Shown in pieces: positions 43,407 to 52,777 of a stretch of 64,000 bases of DNA. The stretch comes from Haloarchaeobius sp. FL176 (GTDB lineage Archaea; Halobacteriota; Halobacteria; Halobacteriales; Natrialbaceae), in contig NZ_JANJYH010000011.1 in the NCBI RefSeq assembly GCF_024609245.1, forward strand, positions 1-64,000, read 5' to 3'. Under the pieces are notes generated by a model that made no database searches, was not told where the DNA came from, and saw only the letters and a list, made by a program, of their open reading frames with translations. Made by a program: the position numbers and the translations under genes. The stretch's first letter is position 1; the number at the start of each line of letters is the position of its first letter.

Positions 43407-44768
43407 TCAGTCGTCGGCTTTGGCGGCTGTCTCTGCCGTCGCGTCCACCACGGTCGCGTGGTCCTCGAGGTAATCGTCCGCGTCCAGCGCAGCCTTACAG
43501 CCCATGCCGGCAGCGGTGACAGCCTGCTGGTAGTGGTAGTCGACGACGTCGCCCGCACCGAAGATACCCTCGACGCCGGTCTCGGTCTGGCCGCCGCCGA
43601 AGCCGCCGGCGGTCTTGAGATAGCCCTCTTCGTCCATCTCGACGCCGGTACCCTCGAGGTAGTCCGTGTTCGGCGTGTGGCCGATAGCGTAGAACACCGC
43701 ACCGACGTCCTTCGCGTACTCCGTCGTGTCCGGGTCGTTGAGCTTGTCCGTCGGGTGCCCCTCGGGGTTCTCGACGAGCGTCACGTGGTCCACTCCGTCC
43801 GCCTGCGAACCGTGGATCTCGGTGAGCTCGGTGTTCCAGAGGACCTCGATGTCGCCCTGCTCGGCCTTGTCCATCACACGGTCGATCCAGACGTCCTCGG
43901 CGCGGAACTCGTCGCGCCGGTGGGCGATGTAGACGGTGTCGGCGAACTTGGTGAGGAAGTTCGCCTCCTCCATCGCGGCGTCGCCGCCGCCGACGACGAG
44001 CATGTCCTCGCCACGGAAGAACGCGCCGTCGCAGGTCGCACACGTCGAGAGCCCGTAGCCCATCAGCTCGTCCTCGCCGGGGACGCCCAGCGTGCGAGCG
44101 GACGCGCCGGAGGCCGCGATGACCGCGTCGGCGGTGTAGACGTCGCCGTCGGTGAGCTCGACGCGGAACGGCCGCGAGGAGCCGTCGATGTCCGCGATGA
44201 TGCCGTTCCGGGTGTCGGCACCGAACTTCTTGGCCTGCTCTTTCATGTTGTTGATGAGGTCGGGACCGGAGATCCCCTCGGGGAAGCCGGGGTAGTTCTC
44301 CACGTCCGTCGTCAGCGTGAGCTGGCCACCCGGTTCGTCGCCCTCGACGAGGAGCGGCTCGTTGTTCGAGCGCGCCGCGTAGATGGCCGCCGAGAGGCCG
44401 GCGATGCCGGTGCCGGCGATGAGCAGCGTGCGGTGTTCGACGGTCTCCTCGGCGTCGTCACAGACGTCAGAGACCGGCTCGTCACCGTCGGTTCCCTCCT
44501 CCGCAAGCCCGAGCAGCTCGTCGAGTTCGCCCTGCTCCTCCAGTTCGCACGTGTCGTCCCAGCCGCCGACGAGCTGGTCGTCGATGAACACCTCGGGCGC
44601 GGTCTTGCGCCCCTCCGCACGCTCGACCATCTCGTCGAACAGCGCCTCGTCGCCGGTCACGTTGTACTCCACGTAGTCGACGCCCTTCTCGTCGAAGAGG
44701 TCCTTCGCCTTCTCGCAGTACGGGCAGTTCTCCTTCGTGTATATCTCCACGTGCGGCGTCTCTGTCAT
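43407..44768 (-). CDS. glutaredoxin-thioredoxin reductase fusion protein
   Basis: 453 residues from ATG 44768. Residues 1-85 are a glutaredoxin with active site CPYC (15-18) and TAPEVFIDDQLVGG. After a short acidic linker comes a complete thioredoxin reductase: FAD motif GTGIAGLSAAIYAARS, redox pair CATC in STCATCDGAFF, NADPH motif VVGGGDAAMEEANF, and the C-terminal GIFGAGDVVD. The fusion would let electrons pass from NADPH through the flavin to the attached glutaredoxin, replacing a free thioredoxin; this is inferred from layout. Start supported by a TATA box about 30 bases upstream. Confidence 0.88.
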   Translation of the reverse strand: MTETPHVEIYTKENCPYCEKAKDLFDEKGVDYVEYNVTGDEALFDEMVERAEGRKTAPEVFIDDQLVGGWDDTCELEEQGELDELLGLAEEGTDGDEPVSDVCDDAEETVEHRTLLIAGTGIAGLSAAIYAARSNNEPLLVEGDEPGGQLTLTTDVENYPGFPEGISGPDLINNMKEQAKKFGADTRNGIIADIDGSSRPFRVELTDGDVYTADAVIAASGASARTLGVPGEDELMGYGLSTCATCDGAFFRGEDMLVVGGGDAAMEEANFLTKFADTVYIAHRRDEFRAEDVWIDRVMDKAEQGDIEVLWNTELTEIHGSQADGVDHVTLVENPEGHPTDKLNDPDTTEYAKDVGAVFYAIGHTPNTDYLEGTGVEMDEEGYLKTAGGFGGGQTETGVEGIFGAGDVVDYHYQQAVTAAGMGCKAALDADDYLEDHATVVDATAETAAKADD

Positions 44769-44792
44769 GCCCAGATATAGCCCTCGTAGGTG

Positions 44793-44800
44793 TTTTATAT
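44793..44800 (-). promoter_or_regulatory. TATA-like box for the glutaredoxin-thioredoxin reductase gene
   Basis: Minus-strand ATATAAAA lies 25-32 bases before the ATG at 44768, a leaderless-type spacing. Confidence 0.5.
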
Positions 44801-44899
44801 TTGCGTTGTTAGACGTGCTTGCCGCACTCCCGACACGTGATGACGAACCACACCGTGCCACCAATCGATTTAACCGCTCCCGCCGGGAACCACGGGGTA

Positions 44900-46387
44900 A
44901 TGACCCTGCACGTGACGAACACGTTGACGGGCGAGAAGGAGCCGTTCGAGCCGAACGACCCCGACGACGTCCTCCTCTACTACTGCGGGCTGACGGTCTC
45001 GGACCCGGCGCACCTCGGGCACGCACGTGGCTGGGCCCACGTCGACGTGATGCACCGCTGGCTGGCACAGCTCGGCTACGACGTTCGTCACGTCGAGAAC
45101 TTCACCGACGTGAACGAGAAGATCGTCGCCCGGGCGGGCGACCCCGACCTCGGCGAGAGCGAGGCCGAGGTCGCCGAACACTACATCGCCGACGTACTGG
45201 CCGACATGCGCGGCCTGAACCTGAAGCGGGCCGAGGTCTACCCCCGCGTCTCCGAGCACGTCCCGAAAATCGTCGACCTCGTGGAGACGCTGGTCGAGAA
45301 GGGCTACGCCTACGAGGCCGACGGTTCGGTGTACTTCGACGTGACCGCGTTCGAGGACTACGGGAAGCTCTCGAACCAGCGCGTCGAGGAGATCGAGGAA
45401 CAGGGCGACCCGGACGAGCTGAGCGAGAAGCGCCACCCGGCCGACTTCGCGCTCTGGAAGGCCGACGGCGTCTCCCCCGACGCCGTCCACGAGCACCGGA
45501 AGGCCGACCACCCCGGCGACGATGGCGAGACGCCGTCCGGCCAGACCTGGGTGTCGCCGTGGGGCGAGGGACGACCCGGCTGGCACATCGAGTGCTCGGC
45601 GATGGCGATGACGCACCTCGACTCGACCATCGACATCCACGTCGGCGGGCAGGACCTGGTCTTCCCGCACCACGAGAACGAGATCGCCCAGTCCGAGGCG
45701 GCGACCGGCCAGCAGTTCGCGAAGTACTGGCTCCACGTCCGCCTGCTGCAGACGAAGGCCGAGAAGATGTCCTCCAGTCTGGGCAACTTCACGACCGTCG
45801 GTGAGGCGCTCGAAGCGGAGGGCCCGAACGTCGTCCGGATGTTCCTGCTCTCGACGGCGTACCACAACGAGGCCGTCTACAGCGACGAGACGCTCGCGGA
45901 GGCCCGCGAACGCTGGGACCGACTCGAACGCGGCTACCGGACCGCCGTCGAGGCCTGCGACTCGGTCGACGCCCGGACGACCGAGGACGACCGCGACCTC
46001 CGCAACACCGTCGACCGCGCCCGCCGGGAGTTCACCGAGGGGATGAACGACGACTTCAACACCCGCGAGGCGACGACCGCGTTGCTCGAACTCGTCGGCG
46101 CCGTGAACCGGCACGTCGACGACCGCGAGACGTACGACTACCGCGGGCTCCGGATGGCGGTCGAGACGTTCGCGGAGTTCGGTGGCGACGTCCTCGGGTT
46201 CCAGTTCCGCGAGGAGACCGACGGGAGCGCCGAGGTGGCGGGCGAACTCGTCGAACTGGTCCTCTCGGTCCGCGAAGCCGAGCGGGAGGCTGGCAACTAC
46301 GACCGCGCCGACGAGCTCCGCGACGAGCTGGAGGCCATCGGCGTCACCGTGGAGGATACGGACGACGGCGCGACGTTCCGGCTCTGA
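44900..46387 (+). CDS. cysS: cysteinyl-tRNA synthetase
   Basis: 495 residues from ATG 44900. A class I synthetase: HLGH in DPAHLGHARGW (HIGH motif), and KMSSS in TKAEKMSSSLGNF. Zinc-site residues include Cys29 (LLYYCG) and the segments GWHIECSAM and FPHHENEIAQ. It charges tRNA-Cys with cysteine. C-terminal helical anticodon-binding region complete (EREAGNYDRADELRDEL). Divergent from the TrxR fusion gene. Secure. Confidence 0.95.
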   Translation: MTLHVTNTLTGEKEPFEPNDPDDVLLYYCGLTVSDPAHLGHARGWAHVDVMHRWLAQLGYDVRHVENFTDVNEKIVARAGDPDLGESEAEVAEHYIADVLADMRGLNLKRAEVYPRVSEHVPKIVDLVETLVEKGYAYEADGSVYFDVTAFEDYGKLSNQRVEEIEEQGDPDELSEKRHPADFALWKADGVSPDAVHEHRKADHPGDDGETPSGQTWVSPWGEGRPGWHIECSAMAMTHLDSTIDIHVGGQDLVFPHHENEIAQSEAATGQQFAKYWLHVRLLQTKAEKMSSSLGNFTTVGEALEAEGPNVVRMFLLSTAYHNEAVYSDETLAEARERWDRLERGYRTAVEACDSVDARTTEDDRDLRNTVDRARREFTEGMNDDFNTREATTALLELVGAVNRHVDDRETYDYRGLRMAVETFAEFGGDVLGFQFREETDGSAEVAGELVELVLSVREAEREAGNYDRADELRDELEAIGVTVEDTDDGATFRL

Positions 46388-46442
46388 CACCCCTCGGTGC
46401 GTTGCCACTCGTTTTAAGCCCCCGTACCGACTGATGACGCCC

Positions 46443-47096
46443 ATGAACGCCAATCGACGACAGTTCCTCGCGGCGACAGCGAGTGCTTCGCTGGCTGCGA
46501 CAGCAGGCTGTCTGGGCTTCCTCTCCGACGCGACGACGTTCGAGGCACAGCAGGCGGCGACGGCCGAGTCGGTTGCCGGCGAGGGGAACTACGTCAAGCA
46601 GGAGCCACGAGAGCTCCGCGCCGAGCGGACGTTCTCCGTCGCGGACCAGGAGCAGACCGTGACGGTCGCCAACTGGGTGACGGAGTACTACAAGACCATA
46701 GACGTGGGCCCGCTGAGCGGCCAGCGTGCGGGGGTCTTCGCCGTGGTCTCGACGCCACAGGTCGAGATTCTCGGGGAGTCGTTCAACCCGCTCGCCGAGG
46801 CCAGCCCCCGTGACATCGTCAGTCGCTTCCAGCAGCAGTACGAGGGCATGAGCGTCGGCGACCGCATCGACCAGACGACGCTCGGCGCGCTTGGCGGGAG
46901 CGCGCTGGTGTCGACGTTCGGGGGCTCGGCGACCATGCAGGGCCAGCAGGTCGACACCAACTTCATCGTCAGTGGCTCGGTGGAGAACGCGGGCGACCAC
47001 GTCGTCTCGCTGGGCATCTTCCCGCGGGAGCTCGACGAACAGGGGAACGTCCACGCGATGATCGAGAACCTCGAACACCCGATCTCGAGCGAGTAG
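46443..47096 (+). CDS. Tat lipoprotein (DUF6517-like)
   Basis: 217 residues from ATG 46443; ATG 46434 is an alternative, but TTTTAA at 46412-46417 gives the better leaderless spacing here. The N terminus NRRQFLAATASASLAATAGC has a twin-arginine-like RR and a lipobox Cys. The mature part is a compact alpha/beta domain (TVANWVTEYYKTIDVGP, VFAVVSTPQVEILGESFNPL) matching a haloarchaeal family recalled as DUF6517. Anchored outside the membrane. Function unknown. Confidence 0.75.
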   Translation: MNANRRQFLAATASASLAATAGCLGFLSDATTFEAQQAATAESVAGEGNYVKQEPRELRAERTFSVADQEQTVTVANWVTEYYKTIDVGPLSGQRAGVFAVVSTPQVEILGESFNPLAEASPRDIVSRFQQQYEGMSVGDRIDQTTLGALGGSALVSTFGGSATMQGQQVDTNFIVSGSVENAGDHVVSLGIFPRELDEQGNVHAMIENLEHPISSE

Positions 47097-47143
47097 CCCG
47101 ACAGCCGGTGCGGCGACGTTCTGGAGACGGGTCGGCCGAACGG

Positions 47144-48835
47144 TCAGTCGGCTCTCGGCCGTGCTGCCGCGGCTACCGAGGACGCAACGGCAGGCGGTAC
47201 TGCGATGGAGCTGTTCGACCCCGCCTGTGAGACCGTGATATCGTACACGGAGAGGTGCAGGTACGTGATCGGCGGGGGGTAGAGTCCGTGGTCGAGTTGG
47301 AGCGACGGCTGGATGTCCACGAGGTTCCGATCGTACTCGATCTCGGTGCTCTGCCCGACGATGGTCGGCCCGGCGATGATGGCACCCGACACTTCGCTGT
47401 TCCCCGCAACGACGCAGGTGTCCCAGCCGTCGCACTTGTTCCCGGTCCCGAACGGTTCCGCGGCCGCGTTGGGCTCGCTGTCCCCGAGGACAGCCTCCTT
47501 ACGGGGTGCGTAGATGGTCCCGAACAGGTCGGCCTTGCTCCCGCCGGTGATGGCGATCTGCATCTCCGAGGTGCCGTACACCTGGAGGTACTGGGACTCG
47601 CCGACGACGCCGGCCCGGCTGTTCCCCATCCCGAAGTTCCGGGTCGAGTAGATGCGGAACGCCCGGTCGCCGCCCCCGTTGACGACGTCGATATCGCCGC
47701 CCTGGAGCGACACGTTCCCATCGACGAGCATGGTGACGTTTCCGCCGCTCAGGTCCACAGTGAGGTCCTCACCGTTCTCGAGGACGAAGCCGTCGTCGTC
47801 GTAGTACGTCGCCCCACTGCCGAGGAACGCACCGCCGTACTCGGGATGCATGATCGGCATCGTCGAGTCGTTCTCCGCGTCACGGACCTTCTTCTCGATG
47901 ACGTCGTCGATGATGCGGAGGTCGTTCGTCGTGCCTTCGGTCACGCCGCGGGTGACCCTGCTGTGGTCGGAGACGCTCCCGCCCGCGGAGACGCTCCCGT
48001 GGATCTCCGAGTTGCCGCCGTCGAACTGGATGTCACCGCTGGTCGCGAAGACACCTTCCGAGAACGTGCTGTCGATGGCCGGCTCACCGAGCCGCATGAC
48101 GACGGTTTCGTTGGCGTGGTCGACCGTGATGCTGGCATCACTGGTCTGCTGACGGAGGTAGTCGGCCCAGCCGCCGTAGTACTTGCTCTGGATCTCGACG
48201 GTGACGAGCTGGCCCTGGACGACCGACTGGCGGTCCAGTGCCACGGCGGAGCCGTTCCGCCGAAGGTCGATGGCACTCCTGGTGAGCGTCCGCTCGCCGG
48301 TCACAACCGGAATCCAGGCGTTCAACGACCCGTCGTCGTAGTCGAATGGCGGTGGCGACACCATGTTGGCGTCCGCACGGGTCCCGCGCCACACGCCACC
48401 GGCTTGGTAGGCGAGGGTGCTGCCCTCCCGGGTGTACTCGACGGACCCGAAGGTGCGGTTCGCGATCAGCGTGTCGTCCGTGTAGACCCGGATGCTCCCG
48501 GTCTCGTCGTGACGGACGGCCGCGTCGTTCGCCCTGATGTCGAACGCGACCTGCTCCGTCGTCCCCTGGCCGAAGGCGACCGACGTGACCGACTGGCTGA
48601 ACTCGACGAAGGCCAGTTCGATGCGCTGGTTCTGCGCGTTGTCCTGTGCCCGGTCGAGCGTGACACTGCCGACGAGTGCGACCGATAGCATACCCAGGAC
48701 CACGAATCCGATGAGGAGTGCCACGGCCAGCACCGACGACTGTCCACGCTCTGCCGCTCCGCTCTTTCGTTCGCCCGATTCATCCGTTCGTTTCCCATGT
48801 TTCGACGCTCCCCCTTCCCAAGGGGCTCGTCTCAT
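47144..48835 (-). CDS. pilin-like surface protein with polymer-forming beta domain (DUF7289-like)
   Basis: 563 residues. The head is basic (to about residue 30), then ERGQSSVLAVALLIGFVVLG, an archaeal class III/pilin-type signal and hydrophobic helix, followed by a long extracellular part. Residues about 260-500 contain repetitive beta-strand sequence with short Gly turns (GDIQFDGGNSEIHGSVSAGG, DVVNGGGDRAFRIYSTRNF), as in bactofilin-like or beta-helical proteins. Many N-glycosylation sequons. It resembles a haloarchaeal family recalled as DUF7289. Likely surface-exposed and filament-associated. The start agrees with the TATA box upstream. Confidence 0.7.
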   Translation of the reverse strand: MRRAPWEGGASKHGKRTDESGERKSGAAERGQSSVLAVALLIGFVVLGMLSVALVGSVTLDRAQDNAQNQRIELAFVEFSQSVTSVAFGQGTTEQVAFDIRANDAAVRHDETGSIRVYTDDTLIANRTFGSVEYTREGSTLAYQAGGVWRGTRADANMVSPPPFDYDDGSLNAWIPVVTGERTLTRSAIDLRRNGSAVALDRQSVVQGQLVTVEIQSKYYGGWADYLRQQTSDASITVDHANETVVMRLGEPAIDSTFSEGVFATSGDIQFDGGNSEIHGSVSAGGSVSDHSRVTRGVTEGTTNDLRIIDDVIEKKVRDAENDSTMPIMHPEYGGAFLGSGATYYDDDGFVLENGEDLTVDLSGGNVTMLVDGNVSLQGGDIDVVNGGGDRAFRIYSTRNFGMGNSRAGVVGESQYLQVYGTSEMQIAITGGSKADLFGTIYAPRKEAVLGDSEPNAAAEPFGTGNKCDGWDTCVVAGNSEVSGAIIAGPTIVGQSTEIEYDRNLVDIQPSLQLDHGLYPPPITYLHLSVYDITVSQAGSNSSIAVPPAVASSVAAAARPRAD

Positions 48836-48857
48836 CAGTAGCCGGGACGCGGGGCGA

Positions 48858-48869
48858 ATATAAATAAAG
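48858..48869 (-). promoter_or_regulatory. TATA-like box for the pilin-like gene
   Basis: Minus-strand TTTATTTATAT lies about 23-34 bases before the ATG at 48835. The rest of the 242-base gap to 49077 is AT-rich with no other feature seen. Confidence 0.45.
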
Positions 48870-49077
48870 AATGTAATATAAATGCCACAATTGGAGATGG
48901 TAGCAAGGAAAACAGCACAATTTCAACGCTTCGTAGCAAAAATAAAACGTCCAGAGTTGCCGGGAGACGAATTCCGGGCGTCTGTGTCGATACCACCTCC
49001 AACGGAAACAGCGGCCACAACCCTGTTGTACCGGTACTCATCAATCCGTTGAACTGAAACCGGTCCGGCTGCGGTGA

Positions 49078-49926
49078 CTACCCCGACCACTCCGGCTCGC
49101 GGTCCTCGAAGAACGCGTCGATACCCTCGTTCTTGTCCTCACCCGCGAACAGCAGCGCGAACAGCTCCGCCTCGTACTCGATGCCCGCCTCGAGCTCCAT
49201 CCGCGACGCCGCCTTCACCGCCTTCTTGGCGTGTTCGAGCGCCACCGGCGACTTGGACGCCATCTTCCCCGCGAGGTCGTACACGCGGTCGTCGAGGTCG
49301 TCCGGCTCGTACACCTCGTCGACGAGGCCGATGTCGTCGGCCTCCTCGGCGTCGATGAGTTCGCCGGAGAGCACGAGCCGCATCGCCTGGCCCTCGCCGA
49401 CGAGACGGGGGAGCCGCTGTGTGGCGCCCCCGCCGGGCATGATACCGAGGTTGATCTCGGGCTGGCCGAACTTGGCCCCGTACTGCGCGATGCGCACGTC
49501 ACAGCCGAGTGCGAGTTCGGAGCCGCCACCGAGACAGTGACCGTTGATGCGAGCGACGACCGGCTTCTCCAGGTCGTCGACGTACTCGTAGACGCGTGGG
49601 CGCTTCGACGCCTCGCGCTGTTCGAGCGCGTCGCGCTCGCGCAGTTCCGTCACGTCCGCGCCGGCGACGAACGCGCTGGACTCGTCCGAACCGGTGAGCA
49701 CCACGACGCGCACGTCGTCGTCGGCCTCGACCCCGTCGAGCACCGTCTTCAGTTCACGGCGGAGCTGGGCGTTCAGCGCGTTCCGCGCGTCCGGCCGGGC
49801 GAGGGTGACCGTCGCCACACCCTCGGCTTCGTCACCCACGGCGACACGAACCAGTTCGCAGTCCTCGGCCGTCGCTTCGGCGTCGACGGTCCCGCTGTCG
49901 TCGCTCGCCACCTCGTCGCCGCTCAT
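49078..49926 (-). CDS. enoyl-CoA hydratase/isomerase family protein
   Basis: 282 residues with a 30-residue acidic N-terminal extension. Crotonase signatures: SAFVAGADVTELRERDA (oxyanion region), NGHCLGGGSELALGCDVRIA, and PEINLGIMPGGGATQRLPR with the catalytic Glu of the LGIxPGxG block. It would hydrate 2-enoyl-CoA in beta-oxidation. Its start overlaps the stop of the 3-hydroxyacyl-CoA dehydrogenase gene by 4 bases, so both act in sequence in one operon. Confidence 0.88.
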   Translation of the reverse strand: MSGDEVASDDSGTVDAEATAEDCELVRVAVGDEAEGVATVTLARPDARNALNAQLRRELKTVLDGVEADDDVRVVVLTGSDESSAFVAGADVTELRERDALEQREASKRPRVYEYVDDLEKPVVARINGHCLGGGSELALGCDVRIAQYGAKFGQPEINLGIMPGGGATQRLPRLVGEGQAMRLVLSGELIDAEEADDIGLVDEVYEPDDLDDRVYDLAGKMASKSPVALEHAKKAVKAASRMELEAGIEYEAELFALLFAGEDKNEGIDAFFEDREPEWSG

Positions 49927-50810
49927 TCACCGTCACCCCAGTCGCCCGACGTGCCGACTATTTCACCGTCCTCCCAGACGTAGAACCCCTCGCCGGTCTT
50001 CTTGCCGAGCTTGCCCGCCCGGACCTTCTGCTTGAGCAGCTGCGGGGGCTTGAACCGTTCGCCCAGCTCCTCGCGCAGGTACTCGAGGATGTCCAGCCGG
50101 ACGTCCAGCCCGACCACGTCGCCCAGCTCGATGGGGCCCATCGGGTGGTTGTAGCCGAGCTCCATCGCGGCGTCGATGTCCTGCGGCGAGGCGACACCCT
50201 CTTCGAGCATCCGGATGGCCTCGACGCCGAGCGTGACGCCCAGCCGCGACGAGGCGAACCCCGCCGAATCGCGGACCGTCACCGCCGTCCGGTCGATGCC
50301 CTCGACGAACTCCTCGGCGAACGCGACGGTCTCCTCGCTCGACTGTTCGGGGACGACGACCTCGACCAGCTGCATGAGGTGGACCGGGTTGAAGAAGTGC
50401 AGGCCGACCGCGCGCTCGTCGTGTTCCAGCGCGCTCGCGATCTCCGTGATGGACAGCGAGGAGGTGTTCGTCGCGATGACAGTGTCCTCGTCGATGGCCG
50501 CCTCCACGTCCGCGAACGTGTCCTTCTTCAGGTCCATCTGCTCGGGCACCGCCTCGACGACGAGGTCGGCACCCGCGACGGCCGGTTCGAGCTCGACCGC
50601 GGTGTCGATGCGCGCCAGCGTGGCCTCCATCTCTTCCGGAGTGACCTTGTCACGGTCGACGCCGCCCTGGAGGTTCGACTCGATGGTCGCCAGGCCGTCC
50701 TCGACGAACTCCCGTTCGATGTCGCGCATCGTCACGTCGTGGCCGGCCATCGCCGTGACCTGTGCGATTCCGTTCCCCATGGTCCCCGCGCCGAGTACAC
50801 AGACCTTCAT
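49923..50810 (-). CDS. 3-hydroxyacyl-CoA dehydrogenase
   Basis: 295 residues from ATG 50810 (MKVCVLGAGTMGNGIAQV). Rossmann NAD motif GAGTMGNG, then NTSSLSITEIA with catalytic-site Ser/Asn, and HFFNPVHLMQLVEVV, which holds the conserved His. C-terminal domain complete (NHPMGPIELGDVVGLDV). It oxidises 3-hydroxyacyl-CoA to 3-ketoacyl-CoA with NAD. Co-translated with the downstream enoyl-CoA hydratase (ATGA overlap). Confidence 0.92.
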   Translation of the reverse strand: MKVCVLGAGTMGNGIAQVTAMAGHDVTMRDIEREFVEDGLATIESNLQGGVDRDKVTPEEMEATLARIDTAVELEPAVAGADLVVEAVPEQMDLKKDTFADVEAAIDEDTVIATNTSSLSITEIASALEHDERAVGLHFFNPVHLMQLVEVVVPEQSSEETVAFAEEFVEGIDRTAVTVRDSAGFASSRLGVTLGVEAIRMLEEGVASPQDIDAAMELGYNHPMGPIELGDVVGLDVRLDILEYLREELGERFKPPQLLKQKVRAGKLGKKTGEGFYVWEDGEIVGTSGDWGDGE

Positions 50811-50910
50811 ACGTGGGACCGTGATTGCCCGGCAAGTAAGCGTTGTCCGTTCCGGCGGGGTGTGCCACTTCAGTCCTAGCTTGAAGTTCGTGGCCATCCT
50901 CTCCAGCGGT

Positions 50911-51333
50911 ATGAGCCAACGGCCGACGACGCTCGAACGCCTGCGCCAGCCCGTCGCTGGCTACGGCCTGCCCGCACGTGCGGGGGTCGCCCTCGTGACA
51001 GCCCTCCTCGGGAACCTCGCCGTCCTGAACGTGGCCATCACGGCAGAACTCGCCCCGGACCTGATGGCACTCGCGTACCCACCGGTCGCAGTCCTGACGA
51101 CCGCCGGCGTGGTCGGGGGGGTGGGCGTCTTCCGGGTGCTGGAGTCGCGGTCGGAGACGCCGACGAGAACGTTCACGCGGGTCGCCCTGGGGGTGCTGGT
51201 CCTCTCGTTCATTCCCGACATCGGCATCATGCTGGCCGACGACACCGCGACGGCCGCCGGTGTCGGCGCGCTGGCGGTGATGCACCTCACGACGGCGGTC
51301 GCCTGCATCGCGTTCGTCCCGTCCGGCGAGTAG
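50911..51333 (+). CDS. four-helix membrane protein (DUF6069-like)
   Basis: 140 residues from ATG 50911. Four hydrophobic helices can be seen (about 24-45, 52-75, 87-105, 112-135) with short loops. It resembles a small integral membrane family recalled as DUF6069. Transport or sensing role unknown. Divergent from the 3-hydroxyacyl-CoA dehydrogenase gene and convergent with the next acyl-CoA gene. Confidence 0.65.
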   Translation: MSQRPTTLERLRQPVAGYGLPARAGVALVTALLGNLAVLNVAITAELAPDLMALAYPPVAVLTTAGVVGGVGVFRVLESRSETPTRTFTRVALGVLVLSFIPDIGIMLADDTATAAGVGALAVMHLTTAVACIAFVPSGE

Positions 51334-51337
51334 GGGG

Positions 51338-52777
51338 TCACTCCGCGGGCGTGACCTTGCAGCCGTAGCGCGTGACGCCTTCCTGCGTGTAGATGCGGCG
51401 GAACTCGGCCACGACGGCGTCACCGACGCCCACGGAGCCGGGATCGGCGTCGGTCACCTGCACCGGGACACTCACGCTGCCGCCGTCCGGACCGTCGAAG
51501 GCGACGACAGCGACGGCGAAGTCGCCGGACTTGGACTGCTGTTCCGCGAACTCGGGCGGCGCGCCGCCCTGCGAAATCGTCGTCACCGCCTCGACAGTGC
51601 CGGTGCCCGGGAGCACGACCGGCTCCGTGCCGTCGCGCTCGTTGCAGGACTCGCAGGCACCCGCGGGCGGGAAGTTCAGCGCGCCACAGGACACACAGCG
51701 GGCGGCCTCGAGCCGGTAGCGCTGCGGAATCGAGCGCTTCCAGGACGGGACGGAGACGTACGCGCCGCCGCCGTCCGGTGGGCCGGAGGTGACCTCGCCC
51801 CGCTGGCGGAGGTACTCGGCGTAGGAGAGGTTCGCACCGCCGTCGAGGTCGAGGTCCGCCGAGACGGCCCCCGCGTCGTCGTGCTCGACCACGAGCGCGT
51901 CCGCGCCGGCACCCGAGCCGACGCCGACGACGAGCGTCGTCTCCACGCCCGCCGCGAGCGCTCGGGCGAGCGAGAGCGGCGCGCTCGCCGCCCCGGTGTC
52001 GCCGAGGTCCTGCACCGTCGCGACCTCGTAGATGGCGGCGTTGTCGACGCCGAGCGCGCCGGCGACGCGGTACGGGCGCTTGCCGTCGACGGCCTGGATG
52101 GCGACCGCGTCCGGCTCCGGGTCGGCGTCGAGCGCGTCGACCGCGCCCGTGACGACCTCGCGGAACGCCGCCCGGTCGTAGGTCGTCACGTCGAGACCCT
52201 CGGTGCGTTCGGCCCCCGCCTGCCGGAACCGGGTGCCGGGGTACGGCGTCGCGTACTCGGCGCTCTCGGTGACCGTTGCACCCCCGTCGCGACCACCGTC
52301 GTCGAGGACGAACGCGACCGCACCGGCCCCGGCGGCGTGGTCGACCGCGTCGTCGAGGTGTCCCTTCGGACAGTCCGCGGCGACCACGAGGGCGACCCCC
52401 TCGTCGAGGTCGGCCGCGACGGCGTCGACGAGCGCCGAGGTGCCGGCGCGCGTGCTCCCACCGTGGAACCGTCGCGTCGCCGTCTCCGGCACGCCAAGCG
52501 CCGCCCCGAGCCGGCTCGTCAGGTCCGCCTCGGCGAGCGGTGGGGTGGTGGAGGCGAAGGCGAGGTGCGAAACCTTGTCGCCGTCGCTGCCGTCGGCTTC
52601 GAGGGCGTGCTTCGCGGCCGCGACGGCCATCGTGAGCGCGTCCTCGTCGGCTCCCGGGACCGCCTTCTCCTCGATGCCGGATGCGTGGAACTGGCCCCAC
52701 GCCTCCTCGAACGCCTCGGCGGTGATGCGGAAGCGCGGCGCGTACGCGCCGACCGCGCGAATGGAGTTCCCGGTCAT
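51338..52777 (-). CDS. HMG-CoA synthase-like/thiolase-fold protein fused to a zinc-ribbon OB domain
   Basis: 479 residues. The N-terminal 340 residues follow the thiolase/HMG-CoA synthase fold (SIRAVGAYAPRFRI; LALVVAADCPKG-like strand). At the position of the nucleophilic Cys the sequence reads FHGGSTRAGTSAL, with no Cys. The C terminus is a DUF35-type rubredoxin zinc ribbon (CVSCGALNFPPAGACESC) plus an OB fold (GTGTVEAVTTISQGG). Such proteins pair with SCP-x thiolases and may assemble a complex. The gene overlaps the thiolase gene by 4 bases. It is probably an acyl-CoA partner or scaffold, not a classical HMG-CoA synthase. Confidence 0.75.
   Translation of the reverse strand: MTGNSIRAVGAYAPRFRITAEAFEEAWGQFHASGIEEKAVPGADEDALTMAVAAAKHALEADGSDGDKVSHLAFASTTPPLAEADLTSRLGAALGVPETATRRFHGGSTRAGTSALVDAVAADLDEGVALVVAADCPKGHLDDAVDHAAGAGAVAFVLDDGGRDGGATVTESAEYATPYPGTRFRQAGAERTEGLDVTTYDRAAFREVVTGAVDALDADPEPDAVAIQAVDGKRPYRVAGALGVDNAAIYEVATVQDLGDTGAASAPLSLARALAAGVETTLVVGVGSGAGADALVVEHDDAGAVSADLDLDGGANLSYAEYLRQRGEVTSGPPDGGGAYVSVPSWKRSIPQRYRLEAARCVSCGALNFPPAGACESCNERDGTEPVVLPGTGTVEAVTTISQGGAPPEFAEQQSKSGDFAVAVVAFDGPDGGSVSVPVQVTDADPGSVGVGDAVVAEFRRIYTQEGVTRYGCKVTPAE

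Noticed and set aside
44870-46453. 527-codon minus-strand frame over cysS
   Set aside because: Antisense of a complete cysteinyl-tRNA synthetase.
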